A stretch of DNA of 64,000 nt from Aselliscus stoliczkanus. Lineage: Eukaryota > Chordata > Mammalia > Chiroptera > Hipposideridae. Shown piece by piece: positions 35,454 to 46,919 of the stretch (positions are counted from its first letter, which is position 1; each line of letters begins with the position of its first letter). Position numbers and translations under genes: made by a program. The DNA lies in contig CM066740.1 of the NCBI GenBank assembly GCA_033961575.1, positions 61,635,213 through 61,699,212 of the forward strand, written 5' to 3'. The notes under the pieces are model-generated. The model had not been told where the DNA came from. It saw nothing but the letters and a program-made list of their open reading frames with translations, and did no database searches.

Positions 35454-36209
35454 CTCAGGGAAAGCAAACTGAAAACTTAGAACCTAGTAAGGAAGTGGTT
35501 TGAATTACTAGGGAAAGTGAGACAGAATTAAGATTCAACTGTTCAACACAGCCACTACACTCACAGTATTAAAAACTTGGTTTCTAACTTCTTCAATTCC
35601 TTGTCAAAATTACACAAAAAAGGGGGAAAAAAATTATTTTCTGCATGTGATCAATGTAGTCCGTCTGGAAACAGCTGGGATACGTGGTAGGATTTTACTG
35701 GGGAATATTGCCGCTCCCACTTTGAGCAGGACATTTCCCCCTTTCTTAGACCTGTGTCTCCATCTCTACAACGAAAACGGGTTGGAGCTGAATTAATGTT
35801 GAGTGATTTCAGGCGTGTTATAAGACACTGTCTTCTGCGACTTGGCTTCTGGAATTCAAAAGAACGAACATATAATCAGTGTCCTAATGTAGCAATACAC
35901 TTTGCCTCATTAGAAGTCTTTAGTATTTCACTTTTGTCCCAAATTTGTATGTGAGCATAAAGTAGTGCTTCTGTCCCGAGACTTTAAAATGTAACAAATG
36001 ATAGAGGACTTTTAAGACTTCACAGAGGCTGTTAGTTATTTATTTGTTCTCCGTCTGTGACGATCCATTCCAACAACAAGCATTTTCATTCATCAACAAA
36101 GAAGTGAAAACTAAAATGGTAAAGGGACAGAATTTCAGCCTGACCACCATCCTTAGAGTTTTTGCTCTCCTCCAACAATGAGCAAATACTAAGAATACAA
36201 CAAGTCCGC
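35454..36209. other. LSM8 intron 1
   Basis: About 1.1 kb between exons 2 and 1, grading from AT-rich into the CpG island. No repeat or extra exon recognised. Confidence 0.5.
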
Positions 36210-36557
36210 AGATTTACAAGACCATTGTCGCCGCGAGGATGACCGTTCATTTTACTCCCAAACTTGACCGCACGCCGCTGGGAAAGGAGTAACGATGAAT
36301 CAGTAACTGATTCCTACAGAGACGGGGAAAGTTCAGAATGATCCCACTTTTTAAAGGTTAACATTAGCAGGCGCCGCGGGCCGTGGGAGCCGCGGCGGGC
36401 CCCAGCGCCGGGTCGGGCCCAGCGGTCCCGGCTCCGTGACCCCAGCAGCGGGGCCGTGCATGGCCGCGCGTCCCGGCCGCCCGCCGACCCGGCCCCCGCC
36501 TCTCGGGCCTGGCCTCGCCCCGCTCCCGCTAGCGCCAGCAGCCACCACCAAGGATAC

Positions 36558-36588
36558 GGTTGATGTAATTCTCCAGAGCGGATGTCAT
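36558..36588 (-). CDS. LSM8: LSM8 coding exon 1
   Basis: The ATG is at 36588-36586 with A at position -3. Ten codons read M-T-S-A-L-E-N-Y-I-N, followed by the first base of the next codon and a GT donor (gtatcc) at 36557. This matches the known LSM8 N-terminus exactly, and no lesion is visible. The exon sits inside the CpG island, as expected for a housekeeping gene. Confidence 0.93.
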
Positions 36589-36695
36589 GATGCGAGCCCC
36601 GGCCACTCCTGGCAACACAGCAGCTCAGGCGACACACGGAGACAAAAAGGGCGGCCAGTCACCCAGAGGCTCATGCCGACCGGCGGTAGCAAGTA

Positions 36696-36703
36696 TCGCG
36701 AGA
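36696..36703. promoter_or_regulatory. TCGCGAGA promoter motif
   Basis: Matches the TCTCGCGA class of housekeeping promoter motif on the minus strand, about 110 bp upstream of the LSM8 ATG. Confidence 0.55.
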
Positions 36704-36785
36704 TTTACCGCAACGTAGCGTCCGCGAGTCTTATTGAAAGTAACCAACCAAGTGTACCCATGAGGCCAAGCGGTGACGAGTTAGA

Positions 36786-36795
36786 GCGCATGCGC
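36786..36795. promoter_or_regulatory. NRF1-type palindrome
   Basis: GCGCATGCGC, a perfect match to the NRF1 consensus, about 200 bp upstream of the LSM8 start codon. Confidence 0.7.
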
Positions 36796-37060
36796 AGTAT
36801 GTTTCCGCTGACTTCCGGGCGGTGGTCTCGGAATCCCAGAGAGAGGGAAGCGGAAGAAAGGAAGGGCCGTCGTGAAGGTGGCTTCGGAGGGAGAAAACGG
36901 GAGAGCGAGGTTCCTAGCAGAGCGAAAGCCGATGGGGAGAAGTTACCAAGGGAAAGTGTTAAGGAGAAACAGGGAACGCGGAGTACGGGGTTTCCATCGC
37001 TAGTGAAGTAGAGAGCAGCGCTGTTCTCTTAGGAAATGCAGGTGCGCGGAGGTGGGATCC

Positions 37061-38399
37061 CTGGTCTTAGACCGCAAGGGCCGGACATTAAACTTTTAGA
37101 AGCTGATGGCCTAGGACAGAGTTGCGCACGTTGTGACCATATGGCGTACGTCTCTGGAGAACACACCAGTAAAACGCACGTAGGCGTATTCTGGGTTTGC
37201 CTCCCAAAATGTTCCCACATGGAGGCGCTATTACTGTTAAAAAACTGAATCCAAACAGAAAGAGGTGTGCTGCCTCCTTCCTCTTGTCACGCCGCTAGGT
37301 ATCCCTGTCCTCAGCGCTAAATCAGTAAATAAAAGGTCTGCTGCACGTCCCCGGAATGGATTCAGCAACAGTCTTCTAGGTAATTACCAGGCGGTTCTAG
37401 TCCTGGCTCCGCCTATGAGTTATGTGGCTGCCCTTGTACATCAACTCCTCGGGGCTCAGTTTCCTTCCATGCGTAGATGCTGCCCTCGCTAGCATCTGGG
37501 GGATTTACAAATGTTACTAGAAAACGCAACTCCTATTGGACAGTGGTACCCTAACTAAAAGTTAAAAAAGGATTTATATACGGAATACCGCTGGGAGCTA
37601 TTTCATTTTTTACAAAAATCTCTGATTTCACTTGGGCTTGTGATTTCTTAACTGAAGAATTCTGGGTTTGAAATAACTCTTGCAACGTCAGCAGTTTTCT
37701 TCTGAAAAGTGAAGCATCACTTTTTTTCATTACAGCATTCCCACAAAATACTCTACAGATCACTCCTAAATGGTCAACGTTTTATATACTGAAACTTACT
37801 CTGACCTGTTTGAAACCACACATAATCAGAAATTAGGTGATGAACAACCCAGTATTTTCTGGGGGAAAAGTGAAAATATCTTCCATAAATAAAAATATTG
37901 TGTGATTTTCAAATATTAGATGGTGAACTGAAAAGAAAGCCAAAGTATTAATTAGTGGTAAATGAGGTATCATTAGTAAGGAGTTCAGTTTTTAAAATGA
38001 ATAATTGTAGTTTTTCGTCTCTTAGAGTATGCTTATGTTTGAAAATGTTTATTAGCATCATATAGTAAATTACGGAATAATTTCATAATATATTACATTA
38101 TAAGTTTATGATAATCTTGTATGTTTTCATTAAATTAAATTAATATGCCAGGTAAATTACAGACGTGTACTGTTTAGAAGTTTGATCCTTAAAAGTGAAA
38201 GGGAGGCAGGAGAGTGGTTCTGAGAGATGTACATGAGTGTTTTTGCAGTTAATGAGTTTGAAGTTGGTGAAAGGGGACCATGAGCCAAGGAATGTGGCTG
38301 TCTTTAGCTGGGAACAGCCTTCAGTTAACAGGCAGCAAGAAAACAGGGACCTTGGTCCCACAAAGGCAAGGAATTCAATGCTGTCAATCAGCCAAGTGA
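37061..38399. other. Intergenic, MIR-like piece only
   Basis: 37376-37490 resembles MIR (cggttctagtcctggctccg, then gttatgtggctgcccttgta, then ggggctcagtttccttcc). The rest is AT-rich with no gene. Confidence 0.45.
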
Positions 38400-38585
38400 G
38401 CAGGATGTGGATTCTCCCTTAGAGCCCCCAGAAAGGAACACTTTCTGCCAGCACCTTGATTTCTCTAGTCAACGCCTATCAGGCTTCTGATTCATAGAAC
38501 TGTACAATAATAAAGTTTCGTAGTTAAGCCGCTAAGTTGGTGGCAATTTGTTACAATCGTTATGATGGCAATAGAAAACTAATAA
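38400..38585 (+). mobile_element. MLT1-type LTR 3' part
   Basis: ctgccagcaccttgatttct, then aataaagtttcgtagttaag, then atgatggcaatagaaaacta match the MLT1 3' end. Confidence 0.7.
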
Positions 38586-39385
38586 AGATATACAACCTTT
38601 TAATTTATTAGCTTCCTGGATTTTGACTAAAAAAAGACTTTGGGAAAAACAACGGTGCTGTATCTGGGAGATTTGTAGCATGTTTTACAATAGACAACTT
38701 AAGTATTATTGCTCTTGACCATCTTTCTCTGTGGCACAAAGTCCTAGATTCTGAACTTCTCCCTAGAATTCCCTCCACTGTGGAATTGTGGGAAAGATGG
38801 GTTTCTTCAATCCAAATTACTGTTTACTTCATGTGTGTTTCTTACTCATTATACTTCCTTATCCTAAGGTGGAGGCCCCACTGTCAGAGTGAGGAGTGGT
38901 ACGTGTTTAACCTTTACTGAAATCTTACGTCTTCTTGATCAAGAATTCACTGTACTCAGCTGCCTTTCCTTGTGTGAATTATATCATGTGTTCATTATAT
39001 TAAATGTAATTTCTGTCGCATAGTATTTTTGTGTGCCTTAAATATATTTTCATTAAAACACTCAAGCTGCAAATTTAACACATTTATGGCAAAACCCATA
39101 ACCATTAGCAAACTCATCAGCTGACTTTATTTTTAATTTAAGTAAATGTGTTACCATGAATCCTGTGAGAACTGTTGGAAAGTTTGTCCCCCATGAGCCC
39201 TGGACTTCCCTGGACATCCATTCTGGGTATGCTTAAGTGCAAAGTCCGGCCACTCTTTGCTTGGGCAAGTTGTGTGTCCCTTTTAGCTCAATTTCTAAGA
39301 AAATAGGTGTATAATAACAAACAGTTCCGAATTCTCTCAAAGTTATTTCATTGTGCTTCAGCGATTTTCAGTTGTCGATACATAT
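38586..39385. other. Intergenic, no gene
   Basis: AT-rich sequence with no recognised repeat. Confidence 0.35.
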
Positions 39386-39457
39386 CCTTTTTTTTTTTTT
39401 TTGAGGACAGTGTCTCTGCCCTCATATGTGGGACCCGAACCGGGGCCGCTGGCTTCC
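39386..39457 (-). mobile_element. 5'-truncated short-type SINE
   Basis: A-tail and the GACACTGTCCTC-type body are present, but the tRNA head is missing beyond GAAGCC. Flanks cagttgtcgatacatat and cagttgtcaatatatat show it inserted in truncated form. Confidence 0.85.
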
Positions 39458-40109
39458 CAGTTGTCAATATATATATGCATCTCTGTTTAAGGGCTTTTTC
39501 TGGAACCCCTTAATCTCTGTGTGGCAGGCTGGAGATGCTAGGTTATTAGCCCCTTTAAGGTGCAGTCTTCAGTGACTGAAAAGATGGCTTCATAAATAGT
39601 TCAGCCCTTCTTCAGCCAGGTAGGATAATTCAGGTGGGATATCTCCAATCATTCAACATAGTAGCTGACTTAGTAGTGCACCTCTCATTGGCTCCTTCCT
39701 TTCCTTGGAACACTTCTCCATTCCCTTACTGGTTTTCCCTAAATAAACTTCTTGAATTCTTGAATTACTTGAATTCTTACCTCAGGGTCTGTGTGTGTGT
39801 ATTTACATCTTCATATGTATACGTACATACAAAACCACCATCAGAAAACAGAAACAGAAGTATGCAGGGAGTTTGTTACCACACAGTTAGTGCTGGGAAC
39901 AGGTTCTCTCTTCATACATAATAGCTAAGCCTTTTAGTCCCATTGCCATCAGTGTCTCTTGCTGTGTTAGGTTGCCAAGGTAACTGGGTATCAGGAAAAC
40001 ACTCCTCGATGGAGAACCTTATTTACTGACCATTATTGGTTTTACAATGTTTGTTGGTAGAGCAGAGTGCCGGACGGAGTGATCATCATCACTTATCCAA
40101 AGCTGCCTT
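39458..40109. other. Intergenic, no gene
   Basis: No repeat or coding structure recognised. Confidence 0.35.
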
Positions 40110-40127
40110 AGAGTTTACACTGTATGT

Positions 40128-40237
40128 TCTTTTTTTTTTTTTTTGAGGGCAGTGTCACTGGCCCTCATATGTGGGACCCGAACCGGGGCCGCTGGCATCC
40201 CAAGCCAGCTCTTAACCACCGCACCACTCGGACAGCC
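40128..40237 (-). mobile_element. tRNA-derived SINE, short type
   Basis: Exact target duplication agagtttacactgta (about 40110 and 40238). Confidence 0.94.
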
Positions 40238-40252
40238 AGAGTTTACACTGTA

Positions 40253-41559
40253 AAGACGTCACTTCTAACATAAATAGAGGGAGGTGAGGTAACTCTCCCT
40301 GTGGGTTGGGTTGGCAGGCACAGGACTGGAGTTATGCATAGTTAGCTCAAGTTTTAATGGGGGCAGGATCTTGGATGGAAACAGAAATTGGAAGGCTTCA
40401 GTTTTAGCACTAGCGGGTTATTCCTTGTACCTAAGAGATAGTGGGATAGGTAGACTTCTGGGACTGGTTGGGAGAGAGAAAATAAATCTGACTTAGAAGA
40501 ATAACACAGCATTGCAGATTGGCTCGGTAATCAGTTCCTAATTTAGTGTCTCCTCTTGTCTGAGTCAGTGGGATGGGTTGCCCAACTTTCATCTAGAAAA
40601 GACTCGTGATGTCTCCGAGTCATTTCACGACTTAGCCTCCCCTTCATCCTGCCACCCTCCTCTCCAGACTTGCTGTGGCTTCTTACCTGCGGAGGGGTAG
40701 GTTCAAGCCCATCCGCAGGATGCCTATGCCACTTTACCCTAGTTTACCAGATTCAAAATCTTTCTCTAGTTCCAACCTAATTTTCACTAACTAGAAAACC
40801 TGAAAACTTTCCAACAGGTTTCTCTTCTTCCATTAAAAGTTGTCCTGAAAAAAATGACACACATTACAAGAAATGTTTTTGCACTGATGAAATGGCCTCT
40901 CTTAAGAATTACATGACTGATAATTTAAACTGAAATTATGCATGTTTTGCCACATCCATCCTAATTTACACTTAGTTTTTGAAATGAAAAAACTCTTAGT
41001 ATATTGCTTGAAGTGCTATAGAAAAACAGCTCCCAAATCTCTGTCATTAAACAATTTATTTGTTATTCCCTAGAGTCTGATGTGGGTTGAGAAGCATCCC
41101 TGGGTGGTGCCCTGCTCATCAAGACAGGGCTCTGGGACTCTGTCGTCCTTAACCTTTGGCCTCGTAGTCACTGCAGAAAGGAGAGGGGGCTTCAGAACCT
41201 GTGTGGCGTTTTAAGAAGCTGCAGCGTGATATTGTTTTCATCACTTGGCTCTATATCCCACTGTCTAGAATTGAGTTACACTTCCCCAGCCAAATAGTAC
41301 AGGAAACCAGTAAAGGTAATCAACCTGTATGCCTGGAGGGAAGGGTAGAACTGGTGGACAGCTAGCCTGCCTGCGCTGCGTCACAAAACTTCTGGAACTA
41401 ATGCTCTCCTTTTACTTGTGGATAAAAGGACTAAAGGATTTGGATAAAGAACTTGCTTCAGATCACACTCATCCTTAGTAGGAGAGAGAATCCAGAACTC
41501 AGGCCTCCTGACACAGGACTTCTCCGATCTCCCAGATTACCTCCCTCTATTGGCTGGGG
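40253..41559. other. Intergenic, no gene
   Basis: Mixed sequence with a weak MIR-like minus-strand fragment at 41400-41520. Confidence 0.35.
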
Positions 41560-42120
41560 GCTTTTGGTTACAAAAGGAAAACCTGAACCAAAGTGGATTA
41601 AGACAGAAAAAATGCAGAGTACGTAATAGATCATGGAACTGAACTGCCCACAGACTGTCCTGATTTTAGGCTGTTAGGGGTCTTCATCCAAAGATTCATG
41701 GTGACATCAGGACACCAGCTCCATTTTCATTCTTGTAGCTCTGTCCTCCTCCAGGGGCTGGACTTGTTCTCGTGCTAGATCCTCTCATGGTGACATTAAT
41801 GGACTGCACGTTCCTCTCACCTTGCCAGCTCAAGTCTCTAAAGCTCCCACAGGAAAAAAAGGAAACTTCGTTCTTAGGAGCCCGTGGTAAATCTGGCATT
41901 TCATTGGTCAAAATGCGATCCATGTCCATCCCTGAACTAATGTCTGGTCAGGTGTAAGAGGCTCTGCTCTACTTGACCTGGGGATGAGACTAGCCTTTCA
42001 AACCACACGGCTGCTTTGGACTGGGGATGGTGAGTTTTCCAATACAGAATGAGGCCCTTTAGGCTGGGAAAAACGGGAAAATGGATGCTAAGGAGGAGAC
42101 AACAAATATCCACTCTTCCC
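41560..42120 (+). mobile_element. Old mammalian interspersed repeat, family unassigned
   Basis: ttggttacaaaaggaaaacc, then catccctgaactaatgtctg, then aaaatggatgctaaggagg and caaatatccact recall a widespread LTR-type repeat. I cannot name the family with confidence. Confidence 0.45.
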
Positions 42121-43318
42121 TAAGATGTACTCAAAACGAATGCAACAAAGTTTCAATGTTAAGAAGCCTAAGGAGCTCATAGATCCAGTTATAGTGAGTC
42201 AAATCATATATATTCATATATATAATTTTGCATAGTACCTAAAATATTATTTTCTCATTTTGAATTTCCTTGATGTATTTTATATAACCATGAACCTGTG
42301 TTTGGAAATAAAGATTTAAAGATACACAGCATTTACAATTGCTGTCTTCTTAGTGGACATCCTAAAAATCTTATGGTTCACAATATAATATTTATTTTTT
42401 TCTAGGGAGGTATGCTCACAGCTTTCTGGGCAAACCATTATCCCGGGGCATTGGTAACTCAAAGGACAGAGGAGCTTTTCTGAGGCTTTCCTTATTGTTT
42501 TGTCTCTACTGAGGGACAACTGAGTTGTTCAACTGAGGGACAGAAGGAACTGGGAGATGGAGGTCCTACGTTGATGAGAATGGGATCTGCTGACCAAGGT
42601 TGGAAGTGAAGACAGGTGGGGCCTGCTGGATAATAAAGTGGTGGGACGAAAGGATCAGGTGGCCTGAGCTGGAAGAACTGTGTGCTTGGAGAGAGTTACT
42701 TGGATCAATGAACTGAATGCATAGGAAGCCATAGTAGGAAAGATTTTTCTATTTGAAATTTTTGAAAAGGTTTTTATCTTTTAAGAGACATAAAAGTCCC
42801 GGGTGTGACCATACAATGGGTGATGGGAGTGGATAAAGGAACCTGTTGATGGAATGTGGAACTCAAGAAACAGAAGCTAGGGCTGTTTGATGCGTCACCA
42901 TTTAGATATTGAAATCACTACGGAGAAAGGAAGGAAGCTGGGTGGAAGGGAAGCCGCTTTGCCAGGAACAGAGCTAGTGAGTGAGGAGGTGTGATTAGAA
43001 GGTTGTCAGAGGAGAGAAAGAAGCTGTAGGAAACAGTGGTCTGCCCAGATGGCATCAGCATGAAAAGAACAGTGGCTTTGTAGGAGAGAAGGGTTGAGAT
43101 AATATGGAAGTAACCAGGGGAGTAAAGAAGGCACCTACTCAACTCCTGACACTGACATTCGATGTTTGCTCAGGACCCAAGTAGGTTTCATTAGGGCAAG
43201 GCAGTAAGGAGAATATTTGGAGAAAAGGAAATTGCTGGTCACAGGTTGGGGTCACAAGAGAGCTGGAAGGGTTTGTTTCTGAAGGGAAGGAAGTCGGATA
43301 AACAGAGCTTGTTGGTTA
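42121..43318. other. Intergenic, no gene
   Basis: Purine-rich plus strand, with no exon. 42900-43140 may be an old L2-like piece. Confidence 0.3.
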
Positions 43319-43333
43319 AGAATGTGTGAGAAA

Positions 43334-43451
43334 AGGGCCGGCCGAGTGGCGCGGTGGTTAAGCGCTGGCTTGGGAAGCCAGCGGCCCCGGTTCGGGTCCC
43401 ACATATGAGGGCCAGTGACACTGCCCTCAAAAAAAAAAAAAAAAGAAAAAA
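43334..43451 (+). mobile_element. tRNA-derived SINE, short type
   Basis: Exact target duplication aagaatgtgtgagaa at 43319 and 43452. The tail is A16 followed by gaaaaaa. Confidence 0.95.
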
Positions 43452-43466
43452 AAGAATGTGTGAGAA

Positions 43467-44895
43467 GAGAATCAGTTAGGCTGGGATTGCAGATGAGTGA
43501 GGTACATGGGGGTATGAGGTGGGGTGGGATTGGTCCCAAGAAGCTCATTGTAATACTGTTGGTGGTGTGTTAGTCTCAGGGATCAACTTACAGTGTGGCC
43601 TCAGGACTGTTATTTTCTCAGCAGCTGAGGGTTCTAGAATTATCTGCCACAATTACCTCTGTTACCTTGGACAAGGTGCTAACCATCAAAACCTTAATTT
43701 CTCTATTTATGCCGTGTGGAGTTGGTCTAACTCATCTCTTGAATTTCTTCAGGCATTTTAAGTATCTAGAGTACAGAAATGGGGCCATGCCTCTAGTAAG
43801 TTTTCAGTATTAGAAATAAATACTCATTTTGCAAATCCATGATGTATCAGGAGCTAATATTAGGAAGAATGAGAAATATCTGAAAGTTTATACATCTGCT
43901 GCATTTGGCTTCAGAGCATGTTAATGATCTCAACAAAACAGAGATAAGTGACAGAACAATTCAGCATATTTTAGAGACATTTGGTTATGCCTTCCTGCTA
44001 AAGCAAATATACTTTATAATTCATAAATATGAATTGGTAATAGATTTATGACATCTCAAATGTTAATTAGTAATTAAAGTTGAATTGCCAACTTTTATCT
44101 CTCTCCTTCCTTATATTCTTTTGTTCCCCACCCAATCTGTATTATTAGTTAACCATGTTATTATTATAACAGTAGAGTAATATATGAATGAGACACTTGA
44201 AAGTATACAATCATAATTGGTGAAGGCAATGAGTTAGTGAGGAGGTTCATCCCATCAGTAATGAAAATGCTTTTTTTATAATTTAAAAAAAATTTAGACT
44301 AATTTTCTATGGGCGGATCAGGAGCAAGTGTCCCCAGTATGTGTCACCCTGGCATGCCAATTATTTTGAACTGAAATCAATTAAATCCAAAAACAGGAAG
44401 AATTTTTTACTTTCCCTTTTTCTCAAAGAGATTCAGATAGAAAAAGACCTTCAGGAAGGGAAGCTTGGCATTAGCCAGGCAGACTCCAAGCACGGTTACT
44501 AGACCACCCCATGTCCCATTGTCTCCAAGTTGCCCTGTAAGAATTTTCCTGCCATGTGTGTTCAGTCTTCCTCAGTTCCCTGTAAATCCCCCATTCTCAC
44601 TTCTGAAATCCAATACCTCATTCCCCTCTTTTCTCCTTTGTCCAAAATGTCATACATACCCGATGTTAACCTCACTGTCTTTGGAATTTTCATGCTTATA
44701 TGAATTTTATGCACATGTATAAAAACTTTGATTTTCTACTGTTAATCTGCAGTATGTTGTTTGCATTATCTAACCAGCCAGAAGAACTAAAAGGGTGAGG
44801 GGAACATTTCCCCAGCCCCAACACCTACTAACCTACTTGGATGAATTGATGGGTCAATTCAGTCAATCCTGTAATCATACTAATACCTACTGTTT
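43467..44895. other. Intergenic, no gene
   Basis: 43620-43770 has a MIR-like plus-strand fragment. The remainder is AT-rich. Confidence 0.35.
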
Positions 44896-44905
44896 AAAAA
44901 GTGTT

Positions 44906-45075
44906 GGGCCAACCGAGTGGCTCAGTTGGTTAAGAGCTCGCTCAAGAGTGCGAGCTGAGCTCTGAGGAAAAAGCAGTTCAATGCCCAGCCCAAGCTGAGC
45001 TGCCGCTGAGCTGCCAACAGGTGGCAGGATTGCTCAGCTAAAATAAATAAATAAACGAACAAATAAATAAATAAT
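44906..45075 (+). mobile_element. tRNA-derived SINE, type B
   Basis: Head GGGCCAACCGAGTGGCTCAG, body with AACAGGTGGCAGGATTGCTC, (AAAT)n tail. Short aaaaagtg duplications. Confidence 0.88.
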
Positions 45076-45123
45076 AAAAAGTGCTTATTTCAATCCAAAT
45101 TGTGGAACACCTTTGGATCCATT

Positions 45124-45436
45124 CAGCAGAGGAGTCCTGCTAGCCGAGGAGCCTGTCCTGAGGCCTCTGTTCAGCTGGGTAGGCCTCCTGGTAGGTGATT
45201 TGTTAAATGGCTTACACTCTCCAAGGAGAGAGGTCTCCAAAGGAAAAAGCAACAAAGCTTGAGGTTGGTTGGGAAAGGTCTCAGCAGAGGAGTCCTGCTA
45301 GCTGAGGAGCCTGTCCTGAGGCCTCTGTTCAGCTGGGTAGGCCTCCTGGTAGGTGATTTGTTAAATGGCTTACACTCTCCAAGGAGAGAGGTCTCCAAGG
45401 GAAAAAGCAACAAAGCTTGAGGTTGGTTGGGAAAGG
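45124..45436. repeat. Tandem duplication, two copies of about 158 bp
   Basis: Unit starting cagcagaggagtcctgctag at 45124 and again at 45282. The two copies differ at only a few positions (for example gccgagg/gctgagg, ccaaagg/ccaaggg). Confidence 0.95.
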
Positions 45437-45639
45437 ACATTGTGTAAAATAAGGGGGGGTAAGGTGGACATTATATATTCATTACATAGTCTTTATTTGC
45501 CAATAAAATGCTATATATTAGAACTAAAAACCTTATACCTGTGAATTAATTTTACTCAGGCAAAATGTTAAAAATTGAAGTATTTCAATAGTTGGAAATA
45601 TATTTGCAGATGTTGGAAAGTGATTCAGAAGTTTTTATT

Positions 45640-46385
45640 ATTTTTTATTAGTTTCAGATGTACAAAACAATGCAATAGTTATACTTGTTACCCTTCACAA
45701 AGTGACAACCTCCCTCTCCCAATCCACTGCCCCTCCACCCTCGATATCATACATATCTATTACAATTCCATTGACTCCACTCCCCACATTATACTCCACA
45801 TCCCATGACTATATATGGGTTGTCAGAAAAGTCATGACGCATTTTTCAGTGAAAAATATAGAAAAAATACATCATGACTTTTCCAACAGACCAATATATA
45901 TTAAATTATAGTTGACATACAATATTATTTAACGTCAGCTTCAGGTGTACAGTGCAGTGGTTAAGCCTCTACACCATCCATGAAGCGATCTCCCTAACAA
46001 GACATGTGACCATCTGACACCCAACAAAACATTTACATTATTAATTGTATTCCCCGAACTCTCTTTCATATCCCTGTGGCAATACTGTAGTTACCTATTT
46101 ATGCTGTCTAATCCCTTCCCCCCTCTCCCTCATCCCCACCCCCTCCCATCTAGCAACCATCAGTTTTCCCTCTATATCTCTGAGACTATTTCTGTTTACT
46201 ATGCTTGTTCATTAGATTCCACATATAAGTGAGATCATATGGTATTTGTATTTCTCTGATTGACTTATTTAACTTAACATAATGTTCTCTAGGTCCATCC
46301 ATATCATTGCAAATGGTACGATTTCATTCTTTATAGCTGAGTAATACTCCATGGTATAAATGTACCAGTTTCTTAATCCAGTCAT
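45640..46385 (-). mobile_element. L1 LINE 3' region
   Basis: tttattagtttcagatgtac, then attccacatataagtgagat, then taatactccatggtataaat in reverse orientation. A MITE lies inside at 45816. Confidence 0.8.
45816..45897. mobile_element. Mariner-like palindromic MITE
   Basis: Starts tatgggttgtcagaaaagtc and ends with its inverted partner acttttccaacagaccaata. Clearly the same family as 16021, inserted in an L1. Confidence 0.83.
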
Positions 46386-46619
46386 CTACCGATTGGCAGA
46401 AGTTTCTTTATCTTGTGTTATTGAATGTAATTTTAAGTTTTGTATTTGAGAAATATGGCATGTTAGTTTAATTCTTCCTGGGTGTTGTACGTACAGTTTG
46501 GGTAATTGGCCAATAGACGCCAGGGCTGTGATTTGAGTAAAGGTCTGTAGGCAGAGGGAACTGAGAGTCATCACAGGGATCCTTTATAATACAGTTGAAA
46601 AGTAACATACATAGAGGAT

Positions 46620-46880
46620 GCAGCAGAGGCTTGACCACTGCACTGTACACCTGAAGCTGATGTTGTATAATATTGTATGCCAACTGTAACTGAATATATA
46701 GATAGTCACGGGATGTGGAGTATAGTGTGGAGGGGAGTCAAAGGAATTGTAATAGATATGTATGATATGGGCGGGGGAGAGTGGGGTGGTGAACTGGGGG
46801 AGGGGGGTTGTCACTTTGAGGGGTAAAAAGTATAACTATTGCATTGTGTTGTACACCTGAAACTAATTTTAAAAAAAAGT
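46620..46880 (+). mobile_element. L1 LINE 3' end
   Basis: tgtacacctgaagctgatgt, then gtcactttgaggggtaaaaa, then gttgtacacctgaaactaat plus an A-tail. Opposite orientation to the piece at 45640. Confidence 0.8.
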
Positions 46881-46919
46881 TTATTTCACCATAAAAGATT
46901 TAAAATTAAAAAAAAAAAA

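Larger units (their letters stand above)
30405..36700 (-). pseudogene. LSM8: LSM8 locus (U6 snRNA-associated Sm-like protein), apparently disrupted
   Basis: LSM8 is the subunit that distinguishes the nuclear LSM2-8 ring, which binds the 3' oligo-U of U6 snRNA (established family knowledge). Seen here: exon 1 with the start codon, exon 2, and a last exon with stop codon and poly(A) signal, all in order on the minus strand below a CpG island. The usual product is about 96 residues. The exon that should lie between exon 2 and the last exon (from GTLKGFDQ through the Sm2 region) was not found by eye between 30.7 and 35.4 kb. The bases just before exon 2 are GG, not AG, and no AG precedes the last exon at the expected place. 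The last exon also lacks a few codons. Gene identity is secure; calling it dead is an inference. Alternatives are a diverged exon I missed, an assembly deletion, or a duplicated non-functional copy. Confidence 0.7.
36210..37060 (-). promoter_or_regulatory. LSM8: CpG-island promoter of LSM8
   Basis: This is the only strongly CpG-rich block in the window and surrounds LSM8 exon 1. No TATA box is seen. Visible candidate sites are a perfect NRF1 palindrome GCGCATGCGC at 36786-36795, an ETS-type ACTTCCGG at 36811-36818, and TCGCGAGA at 36696-36703. All are typical of TATA-less housekeeping promoters. Transcription probably starts between about 36620 and 36720 on the minus strand. The island extends to the right of the start, so divergent transcription is possible. 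Confidence 0.75.

Noticed and set aside
30589..36588. LSM8 pieces as a processed retrocopy
   Set aside because: Exons are separated by introns, with correct donors and a CpG-island promoter, in the expected order next to ANKRD7.
36436..37011. 191-aa plus-strand open frame in the CpG island
   Set aside because: Pro/Arg/Gly-rich composition typical of a chance frame in GC-rich DNA, and antisense to LSM8 exon 1. A divergent non-coding transcript is possible, but a protein is not supported.
45171..45440. 89-aa frame with an internally repeated peptide, possibly a repeat protein
   Set aside because: It is the translation of the 158-bp tandem duplication. The period is not a multiple of three, so the frame changes between copies.
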